Source: Brachynemurus nebulosus
Taxonomy: Eukaryota; Arthropoda; Insecta; Neuroptera; Myrmeleontidae
Direction of reading: 5' to 3'
DNA length: 64,000 nt
Assembly: GCA_035578155.1 (NCBI GenBank)
Contig: JAPWDM010000006.1
Coordinates: forward strand, 12,664,305-12,728,304
The notes under the pieces were generated by a model, which worked only from the letters and a program-made list of their open reading frames with translations, ran no database searches and was not told where the DNA came from. Of this stretch, positions 45,364 through 57,800 are shown in pieces. The position numbers were made by a program, and so were the translations under genes. Positions within the stretch are counted from its first letter, which is position 1; the number at the start of each line of letters is the position of its first letter.

Positions 45364-45506
45364 TTATTTATTTTCACCTTTAATCAATTTTTCCTCATAA
45401 TGCTTACTGGCTTCGCTAATTTCGTGCTGCAGCTCCTCCAGGGTAGTGTCGACATCACTAATGGTTTCAATATCCTTTCGAACATTGATACCTTCGTTTA
45501 TTACTA
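45364..45506 (-). CDS. Possible terminal exon of an unknown minus-strand gene
   Basis: On the minus strand a good-quality frame runs from an acceptor-like TTTTGTCTAG to a stop at 45364-45366. It encodes about 46 residues of acidic coiled-coil character (DIETISDVDTTLEELQHEIS). The codon composition is less AT-biased than its surroundings. I could not find a convincing upstream exon: the region to 45770 has a possible CTAG-GTATTG donor but no start codon. Confidence 0.35.
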
Positions 45507-45984
45507 CTAGACAAAACGTAAAGCCTAAACTTACATATTATATAAATAGACATAATATACTTATCTCTTTTAATTCTTTTTGTTATAAAATTATTTTTAT
45601 TCTTATCTGTTGATAAAATTAATATGTATGTATACCCCGAGCCTACAATAAATTTGCTTTTAAAGCAATACAGCATGCATACATTAACTTCGGTCTGTTT
45701 AAATGCGCATTTTGTATAACGAATGAAAGTATGGAACAATACCTAGAGCTGGCGGCGTTGTAGAAACAGATTTCTCGATTGTGGGCGTTTGCAAACAATT
45801 GTTATTTGCTAAAAGTAGAAGCAGATTCCCGAGCCCGCGCTCCCACAACAAATCTTAACGTGTGTGATAAAAACAGAAACTGATTTCCGATTAAGCATTC
45901 CGCTAACAAGTTGTAACATGTATGTGGACAATAATTCTAAAAATAGCTATGATATCACAATTCCGAAGTCCAGAATGTCTTATC

Positions 45985-46220
45985 AGCGCCAATTAACTTT
46001 AATGAGCGCGCAACGTTCAAACAAACTACCCAATTAACTTTAATGAGCATAAAAACCCACACACAGAACAATTAACCAAACAACAACGGTTTATCACACA
46101 ACGCTCAGGCCAATTAACTCAACAAACAACTGCGGCGCGCTGATAATAACTATACAGACCAATTAACTCAACAAACAACAGCGGCGCGCTGATAATAACT
46201 ATACAGACCAATTAGCCGCC
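45985..46220. repeat. Iteron-like cluster of CCAATTAAC motifs with a 49-bp tandem repeat
   Basis: The motif (C)CAATTAAC recurs near 45989, 46030, 46069, 46110 and 46159, with a sixth partial copy near 46208; spacings are 41, 39, 41, 49 and 49 bp. The last two full intervals are a near-perfect tandem repeat (CAACAAACAACTGCGGCGCG and TGATAATAACTATACAGA). It lies between the genes and the right satellite array, and may be regulatory or replication DNA of the element. Confidence 0.7.
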
Positions 46221-46349
46221 GGAAGTCTGATAAGTGCAAGTACAGTACGACACAAAATTATTCGGACACCCATTATGGGGGTCTATACTTTTGACGCGCA
46301 GTGTGCTGTCGTACCCGCCTGCTGTCGTATCCGCCCAGCCTATCTACTA

Positions 46350-49300
46350 TCTTTCCAGCGCCTATAGTTTCCCGGAAAATCAACAAAATTCATTTGAGCA
46401 GCATATAAAGACAAAATTTGAAAATATCGAAATCTAAACCAACGGCGATAATTAGATAAAACTTATATAGGAATTACGCGCTATTTTGGCGCTCATCATA
46501 ACTGCTATTAAAAACTTTCCGGCGCCTATAGTTTCCCGGAAAATCAAAAAAATTCATTTGAGCAGCATATAAAGACAAAAATTGAAAATATCTAAATCTG
46601 AACCAACGGCGCTAATTAGATAAAGCTTATATAGGAATTACGCGCTATTTTCGCGCTCAGCATAACTGCTATTAAAATCCTTCCAGCGCCTATAGTTTCC
46701 CGGAAAATCAACAAAATTAATTTGAGCAGCATATAAAGATAAAATTTGAAAATATCGAAATCTAAACCAACGGGGATAATTAGATAAAACTTATATAGGA
46801 ATTACGCGCTATTTTGGCGCTCATCATAACTGCTATTAAAAACTTTCCGGCGCCTATAGTTTCCCGGAAAATCAAAAAAATTCATTTGAGCAGCATATAA
46901 AGACAAAAATTGAAAATATCTAAATCTGAACCAACGGCGCTAATTAGATAAAGCTTATATAGGAATTACGCGCTATTTTCGCGCTCATCATAACTGCTAT
47001 TAAAATCTTTCCAGCGCCTATAGTTTCCCGGAAAATCAACAAAATTGATTTGAGCAGCATATAAAGACAAAATTTGAAAATATCGAAATCTAAACCAACG
47101 GCGATAATTAGATAAAACTTATATAGGAATTACGCGCTATTTTGGCGCTCATCATAACTGCTATTAAAAACTTTCCGGCGCCTATAGTTTCCCGGAAAAT
47201 CAAAAAAATTCATTTGAGCAGCATATAAAGACAAAATTTGAACATATCGAAATCTAAATCAACGGCGATAGTTAGATAAAACTTATATAGGAATTACGCG
47301 CTATTTTGGCGCTCATCATAACTGCTATTAAAAACTTTTCGGCGCCTATAGTTTCCCGGAAAATCACAAAAATTCATTTGAGCAGCATATAAAGACAAAA
47401 ATAGAAAATATCTAAATCTGAACCAACGGCGCTAATTAGATAAAGCTTATATAGGAATTACGCGCTATTTTAACGCTCATCATAACTGCTATTAAAATCT
47501 TTCCAGCGCCTATAGTTTCCCGGAAAATCAACAAAATTCATTTGAGCAGCATATAAAGACAAAATTTGAAAATATCGAAATCTAAACCAACGGCAGTAAT
47601 TAGATAAAACTAATATAGGAATTACGCGCTATTTTGGCGCTCATCATAACTGCTATTAAAAACTTTCCGGCGCCTATAGTTTCCCGGAAAATCAAAAAAA
47701 TTCATTTGAGCAGCATATAAAGACAAAAATTGAAAATATCTAAATCTGAACCAACGGCGCTAATTAGATAAAGCTTACATAGGAATTACGCGCTATTTTG
47801 GCGCTCATCATAACTGCTATTAAAAACTTTCCGGCGCCTATAGTTTCCCGGAAAATCAAAAAAATTCATTTGAGCAGCATATAAAGACAAAAATTGAAAA
47901 TATCTAAATCTGAACCAACGGCGCTAATTAGATGAAGCTTATATAGGAATTACGCGCTATTTTCGCGCTCAGCATAACTGCTATTAAAATCTTTCCAGCG
48001 CCTATAGTTTCCCGGAAAATCAACAAAATTCATTTGAGCAGCATATAAAGACAAAATTTGAAAATATCGAAATCTAAACCAACGGCGATAGTTAGATAAA
48101 ACTTATATAGGAATTACGCGCTATTTTCGCGCTCAGCTTAACTGCTATTAAAATCTTTCCAGCGCCTATAGTTTCCCGGAAAATCAAAAAAATTCATTTG
48201 AGCAACATATAAACACATAAATTGAAAATATCTAAATCTGAACCAACGGCGCTAATTAGATAAAGCTTATATAGGAATTACGCGCTATTTTCGCGCTCAT
48301 CATAACTGCTATTAAAATCCTTCCAGCGCCTATAGTTTCCCGGAAAATCAACAAAATTCATTTGAGCAGCATATTAAGACAAAATTTGAAAATATCGAAA
48401 TCTAAACCAACGGCGATAATTAGATAAAAATTATATAGGAATTACGCGCTATTTTGGCGCTCATCATAACTGCTATTAAAAACTTTCCGGCGCCTATAGT
48501 TCCCCGGAAAATCAAAAAAATTCATTTGAGCAACATATAAAGGCAAAAATTGAAAATATCTAAATCTGAACCAACGGCGCTAATTAGATAAAGCTTATAT
48601 AGGAATTACGCGTTATTTTCGCGCTCAGCATAACTGCTATTAAAATCCTTCCAGCGCCTATAGTTTCTCGGAAAATCAACAAAATTCATTTGAGCAGCAT
48701 ATAAAGACAAAATTTGAAAATATCGAAATCTAAACCAACGGCGATAATTAGATAAAACTTATATAGGAATTACGCGCTATTTTCGCGCTCAGCATAACTG
48801 CTATTAAAATTTTCCAGCGCCTATAGTTTCCCGGAAAATCAACAAAATTTATTTGAGCAGTATATAAAGACAAAATTTGAAAATATCGAAATCTAAACCA
48901 ACGGCGATAGTTAGATAAAACTTATATAGGAATTACGCGCTATTTTGGCGCTCATCATAACTGCTATTAAAAACTTTCCGGCGCCTATAGTTTCCCGGAA
49001 AATCAAAAAAATTCATTTGAGCAGCATATAAAGACAAAATTTGAAAATATCGAAATCTAAACCAACGGCGATAATTAGATAAAACTTATATAGGAATTAC
49101 GCGCTATTTTGGCGCTCATCATAACTGCTATTAAAAACTTTCCGGCGCCTATAGTTTCCCGGAAAATCAAAAAAATTCATTTGAGCAGCATATAAAGACA
49201 AAAATTGAAAATATCTAAATCTGAACCAACGGCGCTAATTAGATAAAGCTTATATAAGAATTACGCGCTATTTTCGCGCTCAGCATAACTGCTATTAAAA

Positions 49301-52300
49301 TCTTTCCAGCGCCTATAGTTTCCCGGAAAATCAACAAAATTCATTTGAGCAGCATATAAAGACAAAATTTGAACATATCGAAATCTAAATCAACGGCGAT
49401 AGTTAGATAAAACTTATATAGGAATTACGCGCTATTTTGGCGCTCATCATAACTGCTATTAAAAACTTTTCGGCGCCTATAGTTTCCCGGAAAATCACAA
49501 AAATTCATTTGAGCATCATATAAAGACAAAACTAGAAAATATCTAAATCTGAACCAACGGCGCTAATTAGATAAAGCTTATATAGGAATTACGCGCTATT
49601 TTAACGCTCATCATAACTGCTATTAAAATCTTTCCAGCGCCTATAGTTTCCCGGAAAATCAACAAAATTCATTTGAGCAGCACATAAAGACAAAATTTGA
49701 AAATATCGAAATCTAAACCAACGGCAATAATTAGATAAAACTAATATAGGAATTACGCGCTATTTTGGCGCTCATCATAACTGCTATTAAAAACTTTCCG
49801 GCGCCTATAGTTTCCCGGAAAATCAAAAAAATTCATTTGAGCAGCATATAAAGACAAAAATTGAAAATATCTAAATCTGAACCAACGGCGCTAATTAGAT
49901 AAAGCTTATATAGGAATTACGCGCTATTTTCGCGCTCAGCATAACTGCTATTAAAATCTTTCCAGCGCCTATAGTTTCCCGGAAAATCAAAAAAATTCAT
50001 TTGAGCAGCATATAAAGGCAAAAATTGAAAATATCTAAATCTGAACCAACGGCGCTAATTAGCTAAAGCTTATATAGGAATTACGCGCTATTTTGGCGCT
50101 CATCATAACTACTATTAAAATCTTTCCAGCGCCTATAGTTTCCCGGAAAATCAACAAAATTCATTTGAGCAGCATATAAAGACAAAATTTGAAAATATCG
50201 AAATCTAAACCAACGGCGATAATTAGATAAAACTTATATAGGAATTACGCGCTATTTTGGCGCTCATCATAACTGTTATTAAAAACTTTCCGGCGCCTAT
50301 AGTTTCCCGGAAAATCAAAAAAATTCATTTGAGCAGCATATAAAGACAAAATTTGAAAATATCGAAATCTAAACCAACGGCGATAATTAGATAAAACTTA
50401 TATAGGAATTACGCGCTATTTTGGCGCTCATCATAACTGCTATTAAAAACTTTCCGGCGCCTATAGTTTCCCGGAAAATCAAAAAAATTCATTTGAGCAG
50501 CATATAAAGACAAAAATTGAAAATATCTAAATCTGAACCAACGGCGCTAATTAGATAAAGCTTATATAGGAATTACGCGCTATTTTCGCGCTCAGCATAA
50601 CTGCTATTAAAATCTTTCCAGCGCCTATAGTTTCCCGGAAAATCAACAAAATTCATTTGAGCAGCATATAAAGACAAAATTTGAAAATATCGAAATCTAA
50701 ACCAACGGCGATAGTTAGATAAAACTTATATAGGAATTACGCGCTATTTTCGCGCTCAGCTTAACTGCTATTAAAATCTTTCCAGCGCCTATAGTTTCCC
50801 GGAAAATCAAAAAAATTCATTTGCGCAACATATAAAGACATAAATTGAAAATATCTAAATCTGAACCAACGGCGCTAATTAGATAAAGCTTATATAGGAA
50901 TTACGCGCTATTTTCGCGCTCATCATAACTGCTATTAAAATCCTTCCAGCGCCTATAGTTTCCCGGAAAATCAACAAAATTCATTTGAGCAGCATATAAA
51001 GACAAAATTTGAAAATATCGAAATCTAAACCAACGGCGATAATTAGATAAAAATTATATAGGAATTACGCGCTATTTTGGCGCTCATCATAACTGCTATT
51101 AAAAACTTTCCGGCGCCTATAGTTCCCCGGAAAATCAAAAAAATTCATTTGAGCAACATATAAAGACAAAAATTGAAAATATCTAAATCTGAACCAACGG
51201 CGCTAATTAGATAAAGCTTATATAGGAATTACGCGTTATTTTCGCGCTCAGCATAACTGCTATTAAAATCCTTCCAGCGCCTATAGTTTCTCGGAAAATC
51301 AACAAAATTCATTTGAGCAGCATATAAAGACAAAATTTGAAAATATCGAAATCTAAACCAACGGCGATAGTTAGATAAAACATATAGGAATTACGCGCTA
51401 TTTTGGCGCTCATCATAACTGCTATTAAAAACTTTCCGGCGCCTATAGTTACCCGGAAAATCAAAAAAATTCATTTGAGCAGCATATAAAGACAAAATTT
51501 GAAAATATCGAAATCTAAACCAACGGCGATAATTAGATAAAACTTATATAGGAATTACGCGCTATTTTGGCGCTCATCATAACTGCTATTAAAAACTTTC
51601 CGGCGCCTATAGTTTCCCGGAAAATCAAAAAAATTCATTTGAGCAGCATATAAAGACAAAAATTGAAAATATCTAAATCTGAACCAACGGCGCTAATTAG
51701 ATAAAGCTTATATAAGAATTACGCGCTATTTTCGCGCTCAGCATAACTGCTATTAAAATCTTTCCAGCGCCTATAGTTTCCCGGAAAATCAACAAAATTC
51801 ATTTGAGCAGCATATAAAGACAAAAATTGAAAATATCGAAATCTAAACCAACGGCGATAATTAGATAAAGCTTATATAGGAATTACGCGCTATTTTCGCG
51901 CTCATTATAACTGTTATTAAAATCTTTCCAGCGCCTATAGTTTCCCGGAAAATCAACAAAATTCATTTGAGTAGCATATAAAGACAAAAATTGAAAATAT
52001 TTAAAACTGAACCAACGGCGCTAATTAGATAAAGCTTATATAGGAATTACGCGCTATTTTGGCGCTCATCATAACTACTATTAAAATATTTCCGGAGCCT
52101 GTAGTTTCCCGGAAAATCAAAAAAATTCATTTGAGCAGCATATAAAGACAAAAATTGAAAATATCGAAATCTAAGTCAACGGCGATAATTAGATAAGACT
52201 TTTATAGGAATTACGCGCTATTTTGGCGCTCATCATAACTGCTATTGAAATCTTTCCGGCGCCTATAGTTTCCCGGAAAATCAAAAAGATTCATTTGAGC

Positions 52301-52570
52301 AGCATATAAAGACAAAAATTGAAAATATCGAAATCTGAACCAACGGCGCTAATTAATAAAGCTTATATAGGAATTACGCGCTATTTTGGCGCTCATTATA
52401 ACTGCTATTAAAATCTTTCCGGCGCCTATGGTTTCCCGGAAAATCAAAAAAATTCATTTGAGCAGCATATAAAGACAACAATTGAAAATATCGAAATCTA
52501 AACCAACGGCGATAATTAGATAAGACTTATATAGGAATTACGCGTTATTTTCGCGCTCATCATAACTGCT
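46350..52570 (-). repeat. Right array of the ~164-bp satellite, about 38 copies
   Basis: This is the same satellite as at 34191-35106 but in the opposite direction. Plus-strand landmarks are CGCCTATAGTTTCCCGGAAA, TTCATTTGAGCAGCATATAA, CCAACGGCG and GGAATTACGCGCTATTTT. Two unit types tend to alternate: one with AAATCTAAACCAACGGCGAT and TTTTGGCGCTCAT, the other with AAATCTGAACCAACGGCGCT and TTTTCGCGCTCAG. Blocks of 13-16 units are repeated, as shown by shared rare variants. The array stops abruptly at CATAACTGCT (52570). Confidence 0.97.
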
Positions 52571-53082
52571 AATAGGATAATAAAATAAAATTATTAAAAC
52601 ATAATTTTTGAAACAACAGTTTTTATTGTTTTTAACAGTTCTAATTGTTATATTTAATTCAATTTTTATTGTTTTTATATTTAATTCAATTTTTATTGTT
52701 TTTAACAGTTAGTATTTCCTTTTGGCATACATACTTCCCTTCACTTATAATCGCTAAGTTCAGATCGAACCCTGTTTGCTTATCAGCGCCGTTCTGGGTA
52801 ATTATTGAACTATTATGTCATCAAATTCAGGGACCACTTTTTCGATTCAAGTCCCATATGAGATTATTAACTCCTCCTTTAACTCTATACCCTCCATAAT
52901 TTTGGCACACTTTTGATGCAGGCATCTTGAAATAGCAAACGTCCCATATGAAAAGCTATATTAGAATTAAATTTGAATTTTACTGTTATTTTCAAATGTA
53001 ACACCTTACAACAATTGAAGATTTTATTCATAAAAAATTTGATTTTGTAAGAATTCAAAATGTAAAGTGTAATTCAATAAAA
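52571..53082. other. Spacer between satellite array and LINE
   Basis: A short repeat of TTTTTATTGTTTTTA units at about 52618-52710. The 84-codon frame at 52645-52899 is not convincing. The 5' target-duplication copy of the LINE (AATTCAATAAAA) is at 53071-53082. Confidence 0.6.
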
Positions 53083-53278
53083 AGATTCCATCAGCTAGCG
53101 TTATAAATAGTTGATTTATTATTGCGGTGTATATTGTTGTATTATAAACTAATATTTTAGTATTTGCAATTACATAACTTTTATTTGTTTTTCAATCGGT
53201 CTCTGTTATTTATTAAGTGTAACTTACTTTAATTCTTTCATATTATAAAAGAGTCTTTTCTTTTTACTATTTCGTTTC

Positions 53279-53303
53279 TTACACCACGCATTGCGTGGTG
53301 TAA
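53279..53303 (+). promoter_or_regulatory. Perfect 12-bp hairpin right before LINE ORF1
   Basis: TTACACCACGCA is followed after one base by its exact complement TGCGTGGTGTAA. It ends 6 nt before the ORF1 ATG (53310). In RNA it would form a stable stem with a tight loop in the leader, placed to affect start-codon use. Confidence 0.85.
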
Positions 53304-53309
53304 AATAAT

Positions 53310-54833
53310 ATGGCGACTCAATCAGGGGGGCGGCCCCCTGATATCCAGAATCCAGTAACAAGTATGTTAATGGCCGTTGCGGAAAATATGGAATTGGATC
53401 CTCAAGAACTTAGGAACAAAAGGAATAATGAAAGAGAAGAAAAAAACTCCCATTCAAAGCGCCAGTGCGAAGGTATTTCAATATACAATTCAAAAGATAA
53501 TTCAACTGAAATAACAGGTAACAACAGTTCTCAATTGCATAATGCTAATTCTGCTGATAATACTGTTGACAACATTGATAATAATACAAACAACAACCAG
53601 TTAAATAATAATATTAACAACACGATTACAAAAAGATATTATTATACTGATGATTGCACAGGACCGTATTTCACTTTCGTTGAAGGTATTCATAACAATA
53701 TAGGAAAGTTACATCCTATGGCTATAGGTAAATATATTGACCAACATCTACCGTCGCTCGCTGAATCCGTTACGAAAATTGAACGTTCAGGTTTCAACAG
53801 AATTAAATTATTCTTCAAAAAACCTAGCCATGCTAATATGTTCTCACAGCATAATTCAAACAATTTTAAAATTTACATACCAGAGTTTTCAGTAACTCGA
53901 ATGGGTCTTGTTCGTGGTGTCGACACTTCCTTAGATGTGGAGCATTTATTGAAGAATGTTAAGACTAATAAAAAAATACTCTCGATTAGACGTCTCAATC
54001 GAAGAGTAAATGTCAATAATGAAATTAAGTATGTTCCACGTCAAATTATTGTTATTAAATTCGAAGGCCAAACTCTTCCGGAAGAGGTTATTATACATAG
54101 AGTTATATGTAAAGTCGAGCCGTACGTACAAAACGTTACACAATGTGCCAATTGTCTACGTTTTGGGCATTCAAAGACTGCATGTAAAGGAAAAACACGT
54201 TGTAAAAAATGCGGTGGCGAACATTCTTTCGAAAACTGTGCGGCCATATCCCTTACTTGTATACATTGCGATGGAGATCACATATCTTCAAGTAAAGCCT
54301 GTCCTGAATTCAATCGGCAAAAAGAAATTAAAAAAATAATGGCCTTGCAAAATTTATCCTTTGATGAGGCAAAAATGCTTTGTAAAAAAACTACCTTTTC
54401 GGATATAGTAAAAAGGCAACTTACTACTAATGTTTGCCATAATGCTAATAAAGTCGATAGTAATCCTGTTGGGCAGACTAGACCTACCCAGAATAGTCAT
54501 AATTTTCGGACAAGTAGTTCACCAAAGTCTTTTACAACTACTACCCAACCACGTAATACTTCACCATCCCTTCCAGCTACTCAATACTTTAGAGACAACC
54601 TACCTTCACAACCCCTTCCCCCCAACCCATACCGACCTCCTTCCATAGAAGAAATGGATTCCATTTTAAACAGTTTATGTTCATTTATTACATATGTTAT
54701 TAAAAACAACGATAATAATATAGCTCTTAATTCTAATTTTATTAGGGATTCTCTTGTAAATATACTATCTTCTCCTCAAGCTTATATTCATAATAATGAC
54801 CCCTCAGTTACGAGTTTTACAATGGAATGCTAG
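53310..54833 (+). CDS. LINE ORF1 (gag-like nucleic-acid-binding protein)
   Basis: 507 codons. The N-terminus is Asn/Asp-rich and low complexity (about 60-110). A conserved middle (FNRIKLFFKKPSHANMF...) follows, then three CCHC-type zinc knuckles: CANCLRFGHSKTAC (about 278), CKKCGGEHSFENC and CIHCDGDHISSSKAC. The C-terminal region is Pro/Ser/Thr-rich. ORF1 proteins of this group coat the element RNA to form the retrotransposition particle. The end overlaps the ORF2 start by 38 nt in another frame. Confidence 0.93.
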   Translation: MATQSGGRPPDIQNPVTSMLMAVAENMELDPQELRNKRNNEREEKNSHSKRQCEGISIYNSKDNSTEITGNNSSQLHNANSADNTVDNIDNNTNNNQLNNNINNTITKRYYYTDDCTGPYFTFVEGIHNNIGKLHPMAIGKYIDQHLPSLAESVTKIERSGFNRIKLFFKKPSHANMFSQHNSNNFKIYIPEFSVTRMGLVRGVDTSLDVEHLLKNVKTNKKILSIRRLNRRVNVNNEIKYVPRQIIVIKFEGQTLPEEVIIHRVICKVEPYVQNVTQCANCLRFGHSKTACKGKTRCKKCGGEHSFENCAAISLTCIHCDGDHISSSKACPEFNRQKEIKKIMALQNLSFDEAKMLCKKTTFSDIVKRQLTTNVCHNANKVDSNPVGQTRPTQNSHNFRTSSSPKSFTTTTQPRNTSPSLPATQYFRDNLPSQPLPPNPYRPPSIEEMDSILNSLCSFITYVIKNNDNNIALNSNFIRDSLVNILSSPQAYIHNNDPSVTSFTMEC

Positions 54834-57800
54834 GTCTGTTAAAGCTAATAGAAATAGCTTAGAGGCCTTTGTAATACAACATGATATTGATATCGTTTTA
54901 ATTTCAGAAAGTTGGCTTACAATAAATGATTTGTTCAAATTAAAACATTATAATACGGTGCGAGATGATCGCCTTGACCCAGGTGGGGGCGCTGCTCTCC
55001 TCATCCATGAGCGATTATCTTACACTGTTATTGATCTTAATGAAATTTTAAATAATTCATTTGATATTTGTGCAGTCAATATAAATTATAACAATAGAGT
55101 AATATCCTTTACATCAATGTATAATCCACCCAACAATATTATAGATCTCTCAAAATGGCGTCATATCATAAGCTTACTTTCAGAAATAAAAATAATCGGG
55201 GGTGATTTTAATGGACACCATCCTAGTTGGGGCGATATTAGCCCCAATTCCATGGGTACTTCCATTGTAGATATGGTGGACGAACACGCATTAGTTATTT
55301 TAAACGATGGTTCTCCTACCTGTTTTTCTCGCAACAATCAATCTGTTACCGATTTAACAATCGTCTCAGACAGTTTAGCCCCCATTTGCAACTGGATTGT
55401 GACCGACGATTTACTGGGTTCAGATCATGCTGCTATTGTATTCACAATAGGAACCAGTACAAGCTTAATTCAAAAAAGGCCAGTGAAAACTTTATGGAAT
55501 ACTAGTAAAGCCAATTGGCCTATTTACAGAGAACATGTGGCTAATATGCTCCTTGATTCAGCACACGATTCATATGAATCTGTAGTAGACGAATATAATG
55601 ATTTCATTAATGTTATCAATAATGCAGCTAGTAATAGTATTCCGCGCGTTGGTCACATTCCAAAAAAAAGAGCAGCTCCCTCCTGGTGGAGTGATCATTG
55701 TTATGATCTAATTGCACTTCGTAAGAAATTTTTCTCTTTTTATAAACAAAACCCGACATATGAAAATTACAAAACACTTAACTACATTCAAAACTACATA
55801 AAACAAGAATTCAATACTATTAAGAAAAAAAGTTGGGACAATTTTTGCAATACAGTTAATATTAACACATCATCCAAACAAATTTGGCATAAAATTAAAA
55901 TTATGAAGTTGTCTTCAACTCCAAATAATAATAATTTTGACATTAATTCTCAATGTATTGAGTCACTGATCAACCGTTTAGCTCCCTCCACAGTAGATAG
56001 ACCCATAACTACTGATGCTGCTGTTAATAACACCAATGACTACCTTCTCAATAAATTCACTTTTAAAGAATTCCAATTAGCTGTTAAGCATAATAGGAAT
56101 ACAAGCCCTGGTGAGGATGGCATTGTATACCCACTTATCTACAATTTACCAGATACGGCCAAAACTAAGCTCGTAAATCTGCTAAACAAAATTTGGCAGA
56201 ACAATACTTGCATTCCTAGTTTTAAAAATATTATTATCTTTCCTTTGCTCAAACCAAATAAAGACCCTAATTTTCCGGAATCATACAGACCTATCTCCTT
56301 AATGTCTTGTATTTTTAAAACATTGGAGAGGATGGTGAAACTACGATTAGAACATTATATTGAACAAAATAAATTATTACCGTGGTGTCAATTCGGTTTC
56401 AGGAAAGGCAGGGGTGCAGTTGATTCATTATTTCAATTAACATCCGATATTAAAATATCCTTGGCAAATAAATCATGTACTGTTGCTGTTTTCACAGATC
56501 TGGAACAGGCATATGATAATGTTTCATTAAACGTTCTATTCGACAAGCTTACCGTTTTAGGTATTCCCACTACATTTGCATATTCCTTAATTTCTATGTA
56601 CAAAAATCGGAAAATAATAGTAAGATCTCGAAATGAATCGACGCAACCTAGAACTGTTAATGATGGACTCCCACAGGGTTCAGTTTTGGCACCTTTACTA
56701 TTCAATATATACTGTGCTGATCTCCACAACATACTTAATAAAGACATTTCTGTTATCCAATTTGCCGATGATTTATGTTTTTATGCCACTTCTAAAAATA
56801 TTGACCGTAGTACTTCGCTACTATCGGAAACGATGGATATGTTTGCTAATTGGATGACTAGCAATGGATTTACTATTTCAGCTTCAAAATCTGCAGTCGT
56901 GTTTTTCTCTACTAAAAGACACCTACCTTCCAATTCCCTTCAGTTGGGACCCTTTAATTTTCCAATACGCACATCTATTAAATACCTAGGTATCTATCTC
57001 CACTCTAAACTTAACTGGGCCACGCATTTCAAGTACATAGCAAATAATTGTGAAAGTAGTCTTAACATTCTTAGAGCTTTGTGCACCACATATTGGGGAG
57101 GACACCCAGAATCATTATTAAGAATTTATAGGGCACTTATACGCTCTCGTTTTGATTATGCTAGTGTATGCTGGGATAATGTACCCGAAAAAACTATGGG
57201 AATCCTGAACAGAGTTCAGTACAGAGCACTCAGAATTTGCTTAGGTGCTATGAAAAGTACGCCTGTAAATGCACTTCAGGTTGAGGCAGCGGAGCCTCCA
57301 GTTAAAATACGTTGGCAATACATGGCGCAAAAATTTACATTAAAAATATTGAACAATCAAATAATCCCTCTAACCAAACGCGCCAACATTATATTAACGC
57401 AAAATTTAGAAGATAAGCGCTATTGGAGGAAACGGGAAATACCCTATGTTGCCATCGCTTATGCCGACTTTAGCGAATATAAAGTTAAATGCATACCATC
57501 ATCCTTAAATGAATTGGAATACACAGCACTTCTTGTGAATCCTATTATTTTGCCAAATATACATTATATTGAAAATGTGCCTTCGGCCAATGAGGCTTTA
57601 ATTCGTGATACTATTGAACAGTACAATTTTAAATTTTACATTTTCACCGACGCTTCAAAAATGAATGATGGAGTAGCTGCTGCTTTCATTGTACCTGAAT
57701 CTAAACATCACTGCGAGTTCAAATTGCATCGATTCACTAGTATCTTCACTGCTGAGGCTATTGCTATTCTTGAGGCATTAAAATATATACTTAAAATGCG

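Larger units (their letters stand above)
33259..52570. mobile_element. Endogenous Maverick/Polinton-adintovirus-like element flanked by inverted satellite arrays
   Basis: The gene block (about 35.2-45.5 kb) carries the hallmark capsid module of this virus class: packaging ATPase, adenain-like protease, penton-like and double jelly-roll capsid proteins, plus a phospholipase A2 protein. Arrays of one ~164-bp satellite lie on both sides in opposite orientation, in the place of long terminal inverted repeats. No DNA polymerase B or retrovirus-type integrase is visible. I found no clear target duplication, so the outer limits are approximate: the left minisatellite may or may not belong to it. Confidence 0.8.

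Noticed and set aside
45467..45739. 90-codon minus-strand ORF
   Set aside because: Ile/Lys/Tyr-rich with no motif; it overlaps the better-supported acceptor and exon at 45364-45506 in another frame.
35176..46350. DNA polymerase B, integrase or Rep gene in the virus-like element
   Set aside because: I looked for the YxDTDS, DDE and HUH-type motifs in the available frames and saw none; a profile search would be more sensitive.
46350..52570. Regular repeats considered as a CRISPR array
   Set aside because: Units are about 164 bp with no unique spacers, and the surroundings are eukaryotic.
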